33,710 bases of DNA from Flemingiibacterium sp045632605 (GTDB lineage Bacteria; Bacillota; Clostridia; Oscillospirales; CAG-272). A model generated the notes under the pieces. That model did no database searches, was not told where the DNA came from, and was given only the letters and a program-made list of their open reading frames with translations. A program made the position numbers and the translations under genes. Where the stretch lies: assembly GCA_045632605.1 (NCBI GenBank), contig JAZQXA010000159.1, forward strand, positions 1 through 33,710, read 5' to 3'. Within the stretch, counting starts at the first letter, position 1. The number at the start of each line of letters is the position of its first letter. Shown piece after piece: positions 23,547 through 31,200 of this stretch.

Positions 23547-24986
23547 TTACTTCACAGTAACAAGCACCCATTCAGCCTGTCTGTCGCCGTAACGCAGAGT
23601 AATGGCATCAATTGCGGTATTCTTTGCAAGCTTACCTGCCTTGACAAGCGTTTCAAAAACAAATGCAGGCGGAAGTGAGAATTCCACAGTGTCAAGTGCT
23701 TTCACCGTTACGGGGTGAATTACTAATTCACACAGCGTTTTTTCGGTGAGTACTGCACGCAGATACGGTTCTGAACCAATCCGTATGCCGTTATAGGTCA
23801 GAAAATATTCAACAACAAGCCGCGCACCGTCGCTGTAAACGTCGCCAAGACAAAGCGATGCTTCACCGCCAACGAGTCCATCGGATATTTCCCCGAGCCG
23901 GCGAATGAGCGTATCAACCGCGGTCAGCTTATCGAAAAGTCCCGACGTGTCGGAAACCGTGTAGCCGAGAAGTGAATCAATGCTGATTCCGCGAAGTGAA
24001 TTTTCATCGGTGGCATCGTGCGTGTAAAACGAAACAGTGTCGCTTCCGATTCGAAGCTGACTGTGCGTATCAACATAAACATAGCTGTCATTGTCCGCAT
24101 AGCCGTCGAGCTTGTCGAGATTATATTCGAAAAGCCGGATAAGCTCGGTGCGTGTATTCTCGTCGGCGAGAAGCGATTCTTCAAGCGAAACGTCTGCCAC
24201 TTCGATTCCGCCCCAAACAAACGGCTGTATGCCGATAAAACGACCGTCATCGGAGAATTTGAAATTGTATTTTACGATAAACGTATCGCTTTCGGAAAGA
24301 TGTGCGATATCAAAGTCGGACGAAACAAAATGCTCACTCGGACGGAATTCGTAATAATTCCCATCACTGTCACACGCATATGCAATATATCTTTTGGCGG
24401 CGAAATTTTTGTCGGGGATGATTATAAGGTCGCGTACATACGCACCGACACTGCCTGAGGTTCCTGCGGCAACATCCTCCTCCGATACGGTCAGCCTGTC
24501 CGCCGCATAGGCGTAAATTATCTGATAAAGCACCGGCGTATGATAACGCAGAAAGACAAACTCCGCATTTTTTGAGGCTTCACTGAAACGGACCTTCCCA
24601 TCTTCTGCTGTGAGAGGACGGCAGTGTGAATCCTTTCCGAAAAGTTCAAGGATACAGGGGCTTACGAGCTTATATAATGCCGAAATCGAATCGTTGTTTC
24701 CAACGCTTGCACGCAGCTCGGATGATGCACTCTGCTTGTACCCGATGAATTCGGGAAGCAGACGGGAAAAATCAAGTCCCTCGGGAGTTGTATCGCTTTG
24801 AACGCTCCAGAGCTTGTCAAAATCGGAGCCGGGACCGTTTTTCGCCGCAACACTTTCATAAAAGCGAGTGCCTCTGATATATACGGCGACAAGCATTATA
24901 AGACTGACGAGAAGCAGAGTGAGAACAGCGGATTTTACTGTCTCAACCGGCCTCGATGGGCGTTTAACTTTATTTTTTTCACTCAT
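23547..24986 (-). CDS. yycH: YycH-like regulatory protein of the WalRK system
   Basis: The 479-residue protein has a short basic cytoplasmic N terminus, one membrane helix (SAVLTLLLVSLIMLVAVYI, about 20-40) and a large extracytoplasmic region. Size, topology and position directly after walK match YycH, which with YycI modulates WalK. The frame opens at TTG 24995, inside walK. ATG 24986 is chosen because it follows the walK stop by one base and keeps the usual basic start. The ribosome binding site is weak, pointing to translational coupling with walK. The stop codon lies in a hairpin. Confidence 0.82.
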   Translation of the reverse strand: MSEKNKVKRPSRPVETVKSAVLTLLLVSLIMLVAVYIRGTRFYESVAAKNGPGSDFDKLWSVQSDTTPEGLDFSRLLPEFIGYKQSASSELRASVGNNDSISALYKLVSPCILELFGKDSHCRPLTAEDGKVRFSEASKNAEFVFLRYHTPVLYQIIYAYAADRLTVSEEDVAAGTSGSVGAYVRDLIIIPDKNFAAKRYIAYACDSDGNYYEFRPSEHFVSSDFDIAHLSESDTFIVKYNFKFSDDGRFIGIQPFVWGGIEVADVSLEESLLADENTRTELIRLFEYNLDKLDGYADNDSYVYVDTHSQLRIGSDTVSFYTHDATDENSLRGISIDSLLGYTVSDTSGLFDKLTAVDTLIRRLGEISDGLVGGEASLCLGDVYSDGARLVVEYFLTYNGIRIGSEPYLRAVLTEKTLCELVIHPVTVKALDTVEFSLPPAFVFETLVKAGKLAKNTAIDAITLRYGDRQAEWVLVTVK

Positions 24987-24987
24987 A

Positions 24988-26796
24988 TCATTCAACCGTC
25001 TTTAACTTGGTTTCAAGCGGAAGCTGGATTATAACAGTTGAGCCTACCCCCTGCTCGCTCTCAATTGAAATTTCACCGCCGTGCGCTTCAACGATTTCCT
25101 TTGCAATGGCAAGACCCAGACCTGTGCCTCCGGTTTCGCTGGTACGCGCTTTTTCAACACGGTAAAAACGCTCGAATATGTGTGGGATATCGTCTTTTGG
25201 AATGCCGACACCGGTGTCGCTGACACGGATTTCGATTCCGTCTGTGTGGGGGATGGCGGAAAGCGTGATTTTTCCGCCGTCGGGTGTATATTTTATAGCG
25301 TTTGAGATAATATTTATCACAACCTGCTCAATGCGCTCCTTATCGGCGGTGATTTCGGGCAGAGTTGGCGGACAGTTGAATGCGAGTGTGTGCGAATGTG
25401 CATCCGCATCGACGCGCATAACATCACAGACGTGTGAGAGCATTGCACGTGCGTCAAAGCCTGTGATAGTCCACTGTGTACGTTTGTTGTCAAGACGTGA
25501 TAGAACAAGCAGGTCGGAAACGATTCTTGTCATACGGTCACATTCATCGACAGCCATTCCGAGGAAGGTGTTCTGCATATCAGCTTCCATTTCCGGGTCG
25601 GAGAGAATTGATTCGCAGGCGAGCTTGATACTTGTAAGCGGTGTTCTCATCTCGTGCGAAACATTCGCAACGAATTCACGCCGGGATTTGTCAAGCTCAT
25701 AACGTCCGGTTTCATCGTGGATTACCGCGAGAACGCCGTTGTGCTCTGTATTGTCTGCAATATAGCTGATGTTTCCGAAGTTTACGTCGAGCACCTTGCC
25801 GTCGAACATGACATCACTGAAATTGAGTCCCTCGCCGTCGACAGCTTTTTCGCGGTCAACAAATTCAACGTGAAAATGAGGGTTATAGTCGATTCCGAAA
25901 AGCTCGGTGAAGCGTGAGAAGGTGAAATCATTATTGTATTTGTTTCCGAGAAGATGCTTTACACTCTCGTTTATGTGCATTACCTTTCCGTCTTCGGTGA
26001 ACGCGATAACTCCGTCATGCAGATATGTGAACACGGTTTCGAGCTTGCGGTGTTCACCGGAAACTTCCTCAAGGGTATTTTTGAGAGTTTCCTTCATGTG
26101 ATTAAACGTGTCTGTGAGCTTTCCGATTTCGTCATTTGACTGAATGTCAAGCTCATGCGAGAATTCTCCTGCAGCAACGAGCTTTGCTCCTCTGGTGAGA
26201 TTCTGAATCGGCGAGGTTATTGCCTTTGAAAGGAAAAATGCAAGTATTATCGCAAAGATAAGTCCGAACATCAGCGCTTCCAGAATAATCGAAAAGAGAA
26301 TCCATGTGAAGCGCTGCATTTCGTCCATCGAGTCGCGAACGTAGATTATACATTTATTCGAGCCGTTTTCGAGGTTTACGGCATAGTCGGCAAAATCGGC
26401 GCCAAGCGGCTGTTTGTTATCGGCTTCTCCGCGCATTGCGGCGATGAGATTCGCAGACTTTTGAAGATTCTTTCCAAGCTCTGAGTCTGAGCCTTCAAGA
26501 AAATTACCGTTCATGTCAAGAACATAGAAATTGCGGTAGTCGTCAATTCCGAGAACACCTCGGTATGTGTTCAGAATTTTAAGCTGCTCCGAGGAAAAAT
26601 TCTCTCCAGACATGGCGTTTGTAAGCTCGTCCGTCAGCGGACTGCCCTTTGAAAGATTCTGCTCCATCTGCTCAACAAACTCGTCCATATAAAAGCTGTT
26701 TACGCTGTTTATGAGCACTGTGCCGATTACACACATTACCGTTACCATAAAGATAACGAGAATCAGAATGATTTTAAAATAAAGACTGTTATACAT
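24988..26796 (-). CDS. walK: WalK sensor histidine kinase
   Basis: The 602-residue membrane kinase has two transmembrane helices (about 6-30 and 163-190) flanking an extracytoplasmic sensor, then HAMP (about 190-245) and PAS (about 255-360). The phospho-acceptor His381 is in FVANVSHEMRTPLTS, and the ATPase domain has NIISNAIKYTPDGG, DTGVGIPKDD and GGTGLGLAIAKEIV. WalK monitors cell-wall status and phosphorylates WalR to control autolysins. The gene starts 3 bp after walR and is followed by yycH and yycI, the gene order that marks WalK rather than PhoR or ResE. Confidence 0.93.
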   Translation of the reverse strand: MYNSLYFKIILILVIFMVTVMCVIGTVLINSVNSFYMDEFVEQMEQNLSKGSPLTDELTNAMSGENFSSEQLKILNTYRGVLGIDDYRNFYVLDMNGNFLEGSDSELGKNLQKSANLIAAMRGEADNKQPLGADFADYAVNLENGSNKCIIYVRDSMDEMQRFTWILFSIILEALMFGLIFAIILAFFLSKAITSPIQNLTRGAKLVAAGEFSHELDIQSNDEIGKLTDTFNHMKETLKNTLEEVSGEHRKLETVFTYLHDGVIAFTEDGKVMHINESVKHLLGNKYNNDFTFSRFTELFGIDYNPHFHVEFVDREKAVDGEGLNFSDVMFDGKVLDVNFGNISYIADNTEHNGVLAVIHDETGRYELDKSRREFVANVSHEMRTPLTSIKLACESILSDPEMEADMQNTFLGMAVDECDRMTRIVSDLLVLSRLDNKRTQWTITGFDARAMLSHVCDVMRVDADAHSHTLAFNCPPTLPEITADKERIEQVVINIISNAIKYTPDGGKITLSAIPHTDGIEIRVSDTGVGIPKDDIPHIFERFYRVEKARTSETGGTGLGLAIAKEIVEAHGGEISIESEQGVGSTVIIQLPLETKLKTVE

Positions 26797-26799
26797 AGC

Positions 26800-27513
26800 T
26801 TATTTTATATAATACCCCATGCCGCGCTTGGTGAAGAGGTATTCCGGCTTGCCGGCATCCACCTCAAGCTTGGAGCGCAGACGGCTGACGGTAACATCAA
26901 CGCTCGAGGTGTCGCCGTAAAATCCGTCGTAACCCCAGACTTCATTGAGAAGCTGTTCGCGTGAATATACCGTTCCCTGGTTCTTTGCCATGAAAACGAG
27001 AAGCTCATATTCCTTTTTTGTAAGCTCAATCGCCTCTCCGTCACGTGTGACGAGATATTTTGCCGGGTCAATCACGAGGCCGCGTACAGATATCGTCGAG
27101 TTTGCCGCACCCTCGGGCGAGGTTACAATCTCACTGCGTGAACGGCGGATATTCGCCTTTATGCGTGCCATAAGCTCGCCCAGCGAAAACGGCTTTGTAA
27201 CATAGTCATCCGCGCCGAGGTCAAGACCCATAATCTTGTCAATTTCCTCTGCCTTTGCCGTTGCAAAGATTATCGGTGTGTCCAATTTTTCTCTGATATG
27301 GCGGCAGACATCGAAGCCGTTCATCTTGGGAAGCATTATGTCGAGCAGAATGAGGTCAAAGTTGCCGGTAAGCGCCTTTTTGAGTCCCTCCTCGCCGTCT
27401 GCCGCAAGCTCGCAAACATAGCCTGCACGCTGGAGATTATAAATGACAGTAACGGCGATTTTGCTTTCGTCCTCAACGACGAGTATTCGTTTTTTGTTTT
27501 CGGTATCGGGCAT
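26800..27513 (-). CDS. walR: WalR response regulator
   Basis: The 237-residue OmpR/PhoB-type regulator has a receiver domain with the phosphorylated Asp58 in LILLDIMLPKMNG, acidic residues in VVEDE and a Lys in DDYVTKPFS. The C-terminal winged helix ends GYYIK. In relatives it controls cell-wall hydrolase genes and is often essential. GGGAGG precedes ATG 27513. It is 30 bp downstream of the deacetylase-like gene on the same strand and 3 bp upstream of walK. No separate promoter was found, so it is probably transcribed from 30872. Confidence 0.93.
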   Translation of the reverse strand: MPDTENKKRILVVEDESKIAVTVIYNLQRAGYVCELAADGEEGLKKALTGNFDLILLDIMLPKMNGFDVCRHIREKLDTPIIFATAKAEEIDKIMGLDLGADDYVTKPFSLGELMARIKANIRRSRSEIVTSPEGAANSTISVRGLVIDPAKYLVTRDGEAIELTKKEYELLVFMAKNQGTVYSREQLLNEVWGYDGFYGDTSSVDVTVSRLRSKLEVDAGKPEYLFTKRGMGYYIK

Positions 27514-27543
27514 TTTAAAAATCCTCCCTGATTATATATCGTT

Positions 27544-28722
27544 TTATTCTATGCCGGAGCCGTCCTCGTGAAAAACGGGGCAAACGGCTCTTATCTCGCA
27601 GGAATTACGGTTTTCTTTTATAAAGTCGAGCAAGAGCTTCAGTGCATCGGCGGTGTATTTGTTTTCTTCAAAGGAAATTACGGCAATTTCGTTTTTCCAA
27701 ATGCCGTCTATTGCAGCGGTGGCGGCACTTCTCGCATTTCGTACGCTTGCCGGGATTGTTATATTGGGTTTCCAGAGGTAATATCCCACATTGCGCAGTG
27801 TTTCGTATGTTTCATCGGAAACATCGGGCGATTTTCTTATTCGCGATTTCTGCTTTATGAATGAATACAGAATCTCGTTCTGCGTTTCAATATCGCCTAT
27901 CAGCTCTGCGGCATCGGTTATGCCGTCTGATTCGTTCATCGACTGCAGCGCAATTGTGTGACCGCAGGCTACGATTTTTGAAATAATATCTGCCTGTCCT
28001 GCCATTTTTTCGCCGACGACAAAAAATGTTGCTGTTATTCCGGAGCCTTTCAGTACCTCGAGAATATCATCCGTATATTCTCCGGGCGCATTTTCAAAGG
28101 TGATGTAAACTGTTCTTTCGGGCAGCAGGGGGGCGGTATGTGTCGTACTGACAGAAGGCGTGGTGTTTGACGGTGAGGTCGTATCGCCCTGATTTGCCGG
28201 GCTTGAGAAGAGCGACGGGAATTTCTGCTCGGCGATTTCCTTGAGGGGCTTTGTTTGATGTCCGTCGGTAACACGGATGGCAGTTGCTCCGGTTGAGGGA
28301 CTTTTATATTCCTCGTAACCGAGCTTGAGATATGCGCAGACAGTATCGACCGGTACATAGCGTTCGTTGTGATATTCGCCCGATTTTAGGTACATTCTTT
28401 CTTTGTTATGATTGACGGCGAAATCGGACGTAATATCGAATGAGAGAAAATAGTCGCCGTGGGTTATGATAAAGGTTTTCAGCGCCTCGTTTACGCGAAC
28501 GTCAACATCGGGAAGCTGAACCATAAACGTGATGGGAACATAGTAAATGCTGTGAATCTTTTCAACCGGCAATCGGGCAAGAGTCCACGCCTTGTCGTTA
28601 TAGAAAAGTACAACCTCCGACGATTCGGCGCCGCGAATATGTGTCGGTGTTAAAGATATTACAGTGAATATCAGAGCAAGGCAGATTAAAGCCGATAATA
28701 TTTTGATTATTCTGTTTTTCAC
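27544..28722 (-). CDS. Membrane-linked deacetylase-fold protein lacking catalytic residues
   Basis: The 392-residue exported protein has a signal or anchor helix (5-28), a copper amine oxidase N-terminal-like domain (about 35-150, with MYLKSGEYHNERYVPVD), a Ser/Thr/Pro linker (170-200) and a C-terminal NodB-like polysaccharide deacetylase fold (from about 203). The expected metal-binding TFDDG is TFENA (Glu210, Asn211), and the second motif HSxxH is QSMNE (Gln260, Glu264), so the usual deacetylase chemistry should be lost. Start GTG 28722 has AAAGGAG seven bases upstream; a longer ATG-started frame would overlap the DUF3810 gene. It lies between DUF3810 and walR, suggesting an envelope sensing or binding role (inference). 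Confidence 0.8.
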   Translation of the reverse strand: MKNRIIKILSALICLALIFTVISLTPTHIRGAESSEVVLFYNDKAWTLARLPVEKIHSIYYVPITFMVQLPDVDVRVNEALKTFIITHGDYFLSFDITSDFAVNHNKERMYLKSGEYHNERYVPVDTVCAYLKLGYEEYKSPSTGATAIRVTDGHQTKPLKEIAEQKFPSLFSSPANQGDTTSPSNTTPSVSTTHTAPLLPERTVYITFENAPGEYTDDILEVLKGSGITATFFVVGEKMAGQADIISKIVACGHTIALQSMNESDGITDAAELIGDIETQNEILYSFIKQKSRIRKSPDVSDETYETLRNVGYYLWKPNITIPASVRNARSAATAAIDGIWKNEIAVISFEENKYTADALKLLLDFIKENRNSCEIRAVCPVFHEDGSGIE

Positions 28723-28747
28723 ATCGGCACTCCTTTCCGCGCAAAAA

Positions 28748-29869
28748 TTATTCTTCGAGTGATGCGACATAGGCAACAGCAAGCTCGACTGCCATTCCGT
28801 AGCTTTGCTCACCCTCTTTGACCCCCTGAATCTTCAGGTAGGTGTCATTTACGGCAGAGGTGACCTTTGCCGCTTTGTTTGAACGGTATTTTTCAAAAAA
28901 ACTGTTGTACGCCGAAATTTCGGAGCGTACTCTTGGGTCGAGGGCTGTGTAAGCCTTGGCAAATTCCCCATAATCTGCACTGCGCAGTGCGGTGAGAAGA
29001 TATTCGTACATTCCGAGATATCCGCTGTAGCGTATATAAGGCTCATCCGAGCCTATACAGACGAGAAACGCCGCAAAATTTGCCTCATCCTCGCGTATTA
29101 TACCGCGCTGGTGGGCAAGCTCGTGTGCCGCTGTGAACGGCAGGGTGTAATCGGGGAAATTGATGTTGAGGTTGACCTCGCCGGTGTAATAGCTGTAAAG
29201 CCCTGAGATGTGAGTATAGGTCATTGCTTCGGAAAGGGCGACCGGCTTGATTTTTGATTTGAGCCGGGGAATGAAGCTGTATTTATCGGCGGCGGTGTCA
29301 TATGCCCCGAGCAGATGCGTATTAAGCTCGCCGAGGGTGTACGGCATTACAGAGCGGTCTTTATAGATGAATTCGATACTGTCAAGCTCGTCATTCATTT
29401 TTTCAACAGTGTACATTGCCGCGGCGGAAAGCCCCTCCACGGTGACCTTTTCCTCGGAGAATCCGAGCTTTTTCGAAATGGGCGTTCCGTTATACGAAAC
29501 GGCGGCGGAGAAGACATAAACACTGTAAAAGAGAGTAAGCACAGACGTGAGCCCGGTGAGAAAACGTACACCGTGACGTGTACTTTTCCTCGTTGCGCCG
29601 ATAGCTAAAAGCATGACGGAAACGAACAGTACGGGGATAAAGATTATCAGCGTTTCAATCAGCGAAAACGGAAGAATATTTGTTATCGAAGTGATTATTC
29701 CGCGTACAACCGAGCCGATATAACGGTTTATAAAATCGGAAAAGCTTTCTGAAAAAACGCTGATTATATGAACCGCCGCAGAAATGAATGCGAGAACAAA
29801 AAATATGAGGGCCGGCAGCGGGCAGTAGCTTTTTCGGAAATCTTTTATTTTTTCTTTGCTTGGCTTCAA
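28748..29869 (-). CDS. DUF3810 family membrane protein with metalloprotease-like HExxH motif
   Basis: The 373-residue protein has three predicted N-terminal membrane helices (about 18-40, 65-92, 102-125) and a soluble domain with AAHELAHQRG (His249, Glu250, His253) followed by REDEANFAAF, where a Glu (260 or 262) may be the third metal ligand. This pattern suggests a zinc peptidase, but DUF3810 proteins are not characterised as far as I know. The start is TTG 29869, preceded by AAAAGGAG seven bases upstream. A longer ATG-started frame would swallow this ribosome binding site. It overlaps the pseudouridine synthase stop by four bases (TTGA). Confidence 0.82.
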   Translation of the reverse strand: MKPSKEKIKDFRKSYCPLPALIFFVLAFISAAVHIISVFSESFSDFINRYIGSVVRGIITSITNILPFSLIETLIIFIPVLFVSVMLLAIGATRKSTRHGVRFLTGLTSVLTLFYSVYVFSAAVSYNGTPISKKLGFSEEKVTVEGLSAAAMYTVEKMNDELDSIEFIYKDRSVMPYTLGELNTHLLGAYDTAADKYSFIPRLKSKIKPVALSEAMTYTHISGLYSYYTGEVNLNINFPDYTLPFTAAHELAHQRGIIREDEANFAAFLVCIGSDEPYIRYSGYLGMYEYLLTALRSADYGEFAKAYTALDPRVRSEISAYNSFFEKYRSNKAAKVTSAVNDTYLKIQGVKEGEQSYGMAVELAVAYVASLEE

Positions 29870-30792
29870 GGCTTTTCTCCTTTTATAAGTCTGCATAAAT
29901 GCACCATATCCGGCGGAAGTTCGGCATCAAGCCGAAGTGTACGCTCTCCGAAATCAATTTCGAGCGATGCGGCATGAAGCGCCTGACGGGATATCTGGGA
30001 ATCGAGCGCTGTAGGCAGGGTTTCGGCAGTGCCGTAAAACGCATCTCCGACAATCGGTGCTCCGAGGTGTGAAAAATGTACACGAAGCTGATGGGTGCGT
30101 CCCGTCACCGGTTCTGCCCTGACAACAGAGGCGCTGTCTGATGCAAACAGCGTTTCGTAGGCAGTGACGGCATTTTTGGCTCCGTCTGCCAAAATGTTGC
30201 AGACCTCGCGCAGCATTATGCTTTTTTCTCTGCGGCGGATGGGGGCTTCGATTGTTCCGCTTTCCTTCGGGAGCTTGCCGTTAAGAACAGCAATATATGT
30301 TTTTTGAATCTTTCCCTGACTCATAAGAGCGGAAAGACGTGCGGCACAGAGCCGGTTCTTTGCAACGAGAACAATTCCGCTTGTATCTCGGTCAAGGCGG
30401 TTTATCGCCCTGAAAACGAACGGTTTGCCTTGTGAAGCAAAATAATGGGCAAGACCGTTTGCCAGGGTATCGTCAAAGTGACCGAGAGAGGGATGCGTTG
30501 CCATATCGGACGGCTTATTTACCGCGATGATGTCGTCATCCTCGAAAATGATATCAAGCTCCATTTTTGTTTGAGTCAGAAATTCGTTTTCGTCGTCCTG
30601 GCAGTCGTCGGTGAGAAGTGAGAGGATATCTCCCTCGCAGAGGGTATATCTGACCGTAACATGGCGGCTGTTAACGGTAATGCCGTCATCGCGCCGTTTC
30701 AGACGTGCGGTAAGACCGTGGGAAAATCCAAGCTTTGCGAGAAGCTCCTTGACAGTGAGCCCGGCAAGGGTGGTGTCGATTTTTATCTGCAA
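29866..30792 (-). CDS. RluA-family RNA pseudouridine synthase (RluD-like)
   Basis: The 308-residue enzyme has an N-terminal S4 RNA-binding domain (about 5-60) and a catalytic domain with INRLDRDTSGIVLVAK, catalytic Asp134, and the C-terminal RTHQLRVHFSHLGAPIVGD typical of RluA/RluD proteins. It converts uridines to pseudouridine in rRNA or tRNA; the exact site is not determined. Start TTG 30792 has a strong AAGGAGG eight bases upstream. The ATG at 30828 lies only about nine bases after the predicted transcript start and has no ribosome binding site. It is the first gene of the wal operon. Confidence 0.9.
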   Translation of the reverse strand: MQIKIDTTLAGLTVKELLAKLGFSHGLTARLKRRDDGITVNSRHVTVRYTLCEGDILSLLTDDCQDDENEFLTQTKMELDIIFEDDDIIAVNKPSDMATHPSLGHFDDTLANGLAHYFASQGKPFVFRAINRLDRDTSGIVLVAKNRLCAARLSALMSQGKIQKTYIAVLNGKLPKESGTIEAPIRRREKSIMLREVCNILADGAKNAVTAYETLFASDSASVVRAEPVTGRTHQLRVHFSHLGAPIVGDAFYGTAETLPTALDSQISRQALHAASLEIDFGERTLRLDAELPPDMVHLCRLIKGEKP

Positions 30793-30843
30793 TTTGCCGT
30801 CCTCCTTGCCGTACCTGCATATGGGCATAATTATCTACTATAT

Positions 30844-30872
30844 AGTATAACATGATTTACTGATAATATCAA
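30844..30872 (-). promoter_or_regulatory. SigA promoter of the rluA-DUF3810-wal operon
   Basis: On the minus strand TTGATA (30867-30872) and TATACT (30844-30849) have a 17-bp spacer. No internal promoter was seen, so it may drive seven genes down to yycI. The divergent gap 30793-31200 also holds the nrdD promoter and operator. Confidence 0.82.
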
Positions 30873-31026
30873 GAGATTTTTTAATATTTGAAGATGTTTT
30901 TAAGCAAAGATTCCGCCGCGCTCCGGTAAAGGCAGAATGACCATATAAATGCACCCGATTTTACATAATTTCGTGATACTATGATATTCGCCAAAAAATA
31001 ACTTGAATTATCGGTAAAATTACCAA

Positions 31027-31055
31027 TTGACATTTTTGAATAAATGCTATATAAT
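31027..31055 (+). promoter_or_regulatory. SigA promoter of nrdD
   Basis: TTGACA (31027-31032) and TATAAT (31050-31055) are exact consensus with a 17-bp spacer. Transcription should begin near 31062, leaving a leader of about 140 bases. Confidence 0.9.
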
Positions 31056-31075
31056 AGATACTGCACCTATGCGAC

Positions 31076-31123
31076 ATACTATATGTTGTGGTGTGAAGTC
31101 GATGACAACACAATATTTTGTGG
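31076..31123 (+). promoter_or_regulatory. Pair of NrdR boxes upstream of nrdD
   Basis: Two 16-bp sites match the consensus ACACWATATATWGTGT. The first (31076-31091) matches 13 of 16 and the second (31108-31123) matches 14 of 16. Their starts are 32 bp apart, about three helical turns, as NrdR pairs usually are. They lie downstream of the predicted transcript start, so bound NrdR would block elongation or initiation. Confidence 0.85.
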
Positions 31124-31200
31124 TGTAACACAAAATGCGGTTTTTATCGGTGAACAAAAAATATTACATATTTATATAAAATCAAAACAAGGAGAAAGCC

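Noticed and set aside
23333..23560. A 75-codon plus-strand frame in the yycH-yycI spacer.
   Set aside because: No ribosome binding site or recognisable domain; it runs into the yycH end. Better explained as structured non-coding or repeat DNA.
24012..24458. A plus-strand frame of 146 codons within yycH.
   Set aside because: It is antisense to a gene with clear family topology and shows no features of its own.
31128..31143. A third NrdR-box-like sequence just after the pair.
   Set aside because: It matches only about 11 of 16 positions and has a start-to-start spacing of 20 bp, which does not fit NrdR pairs.
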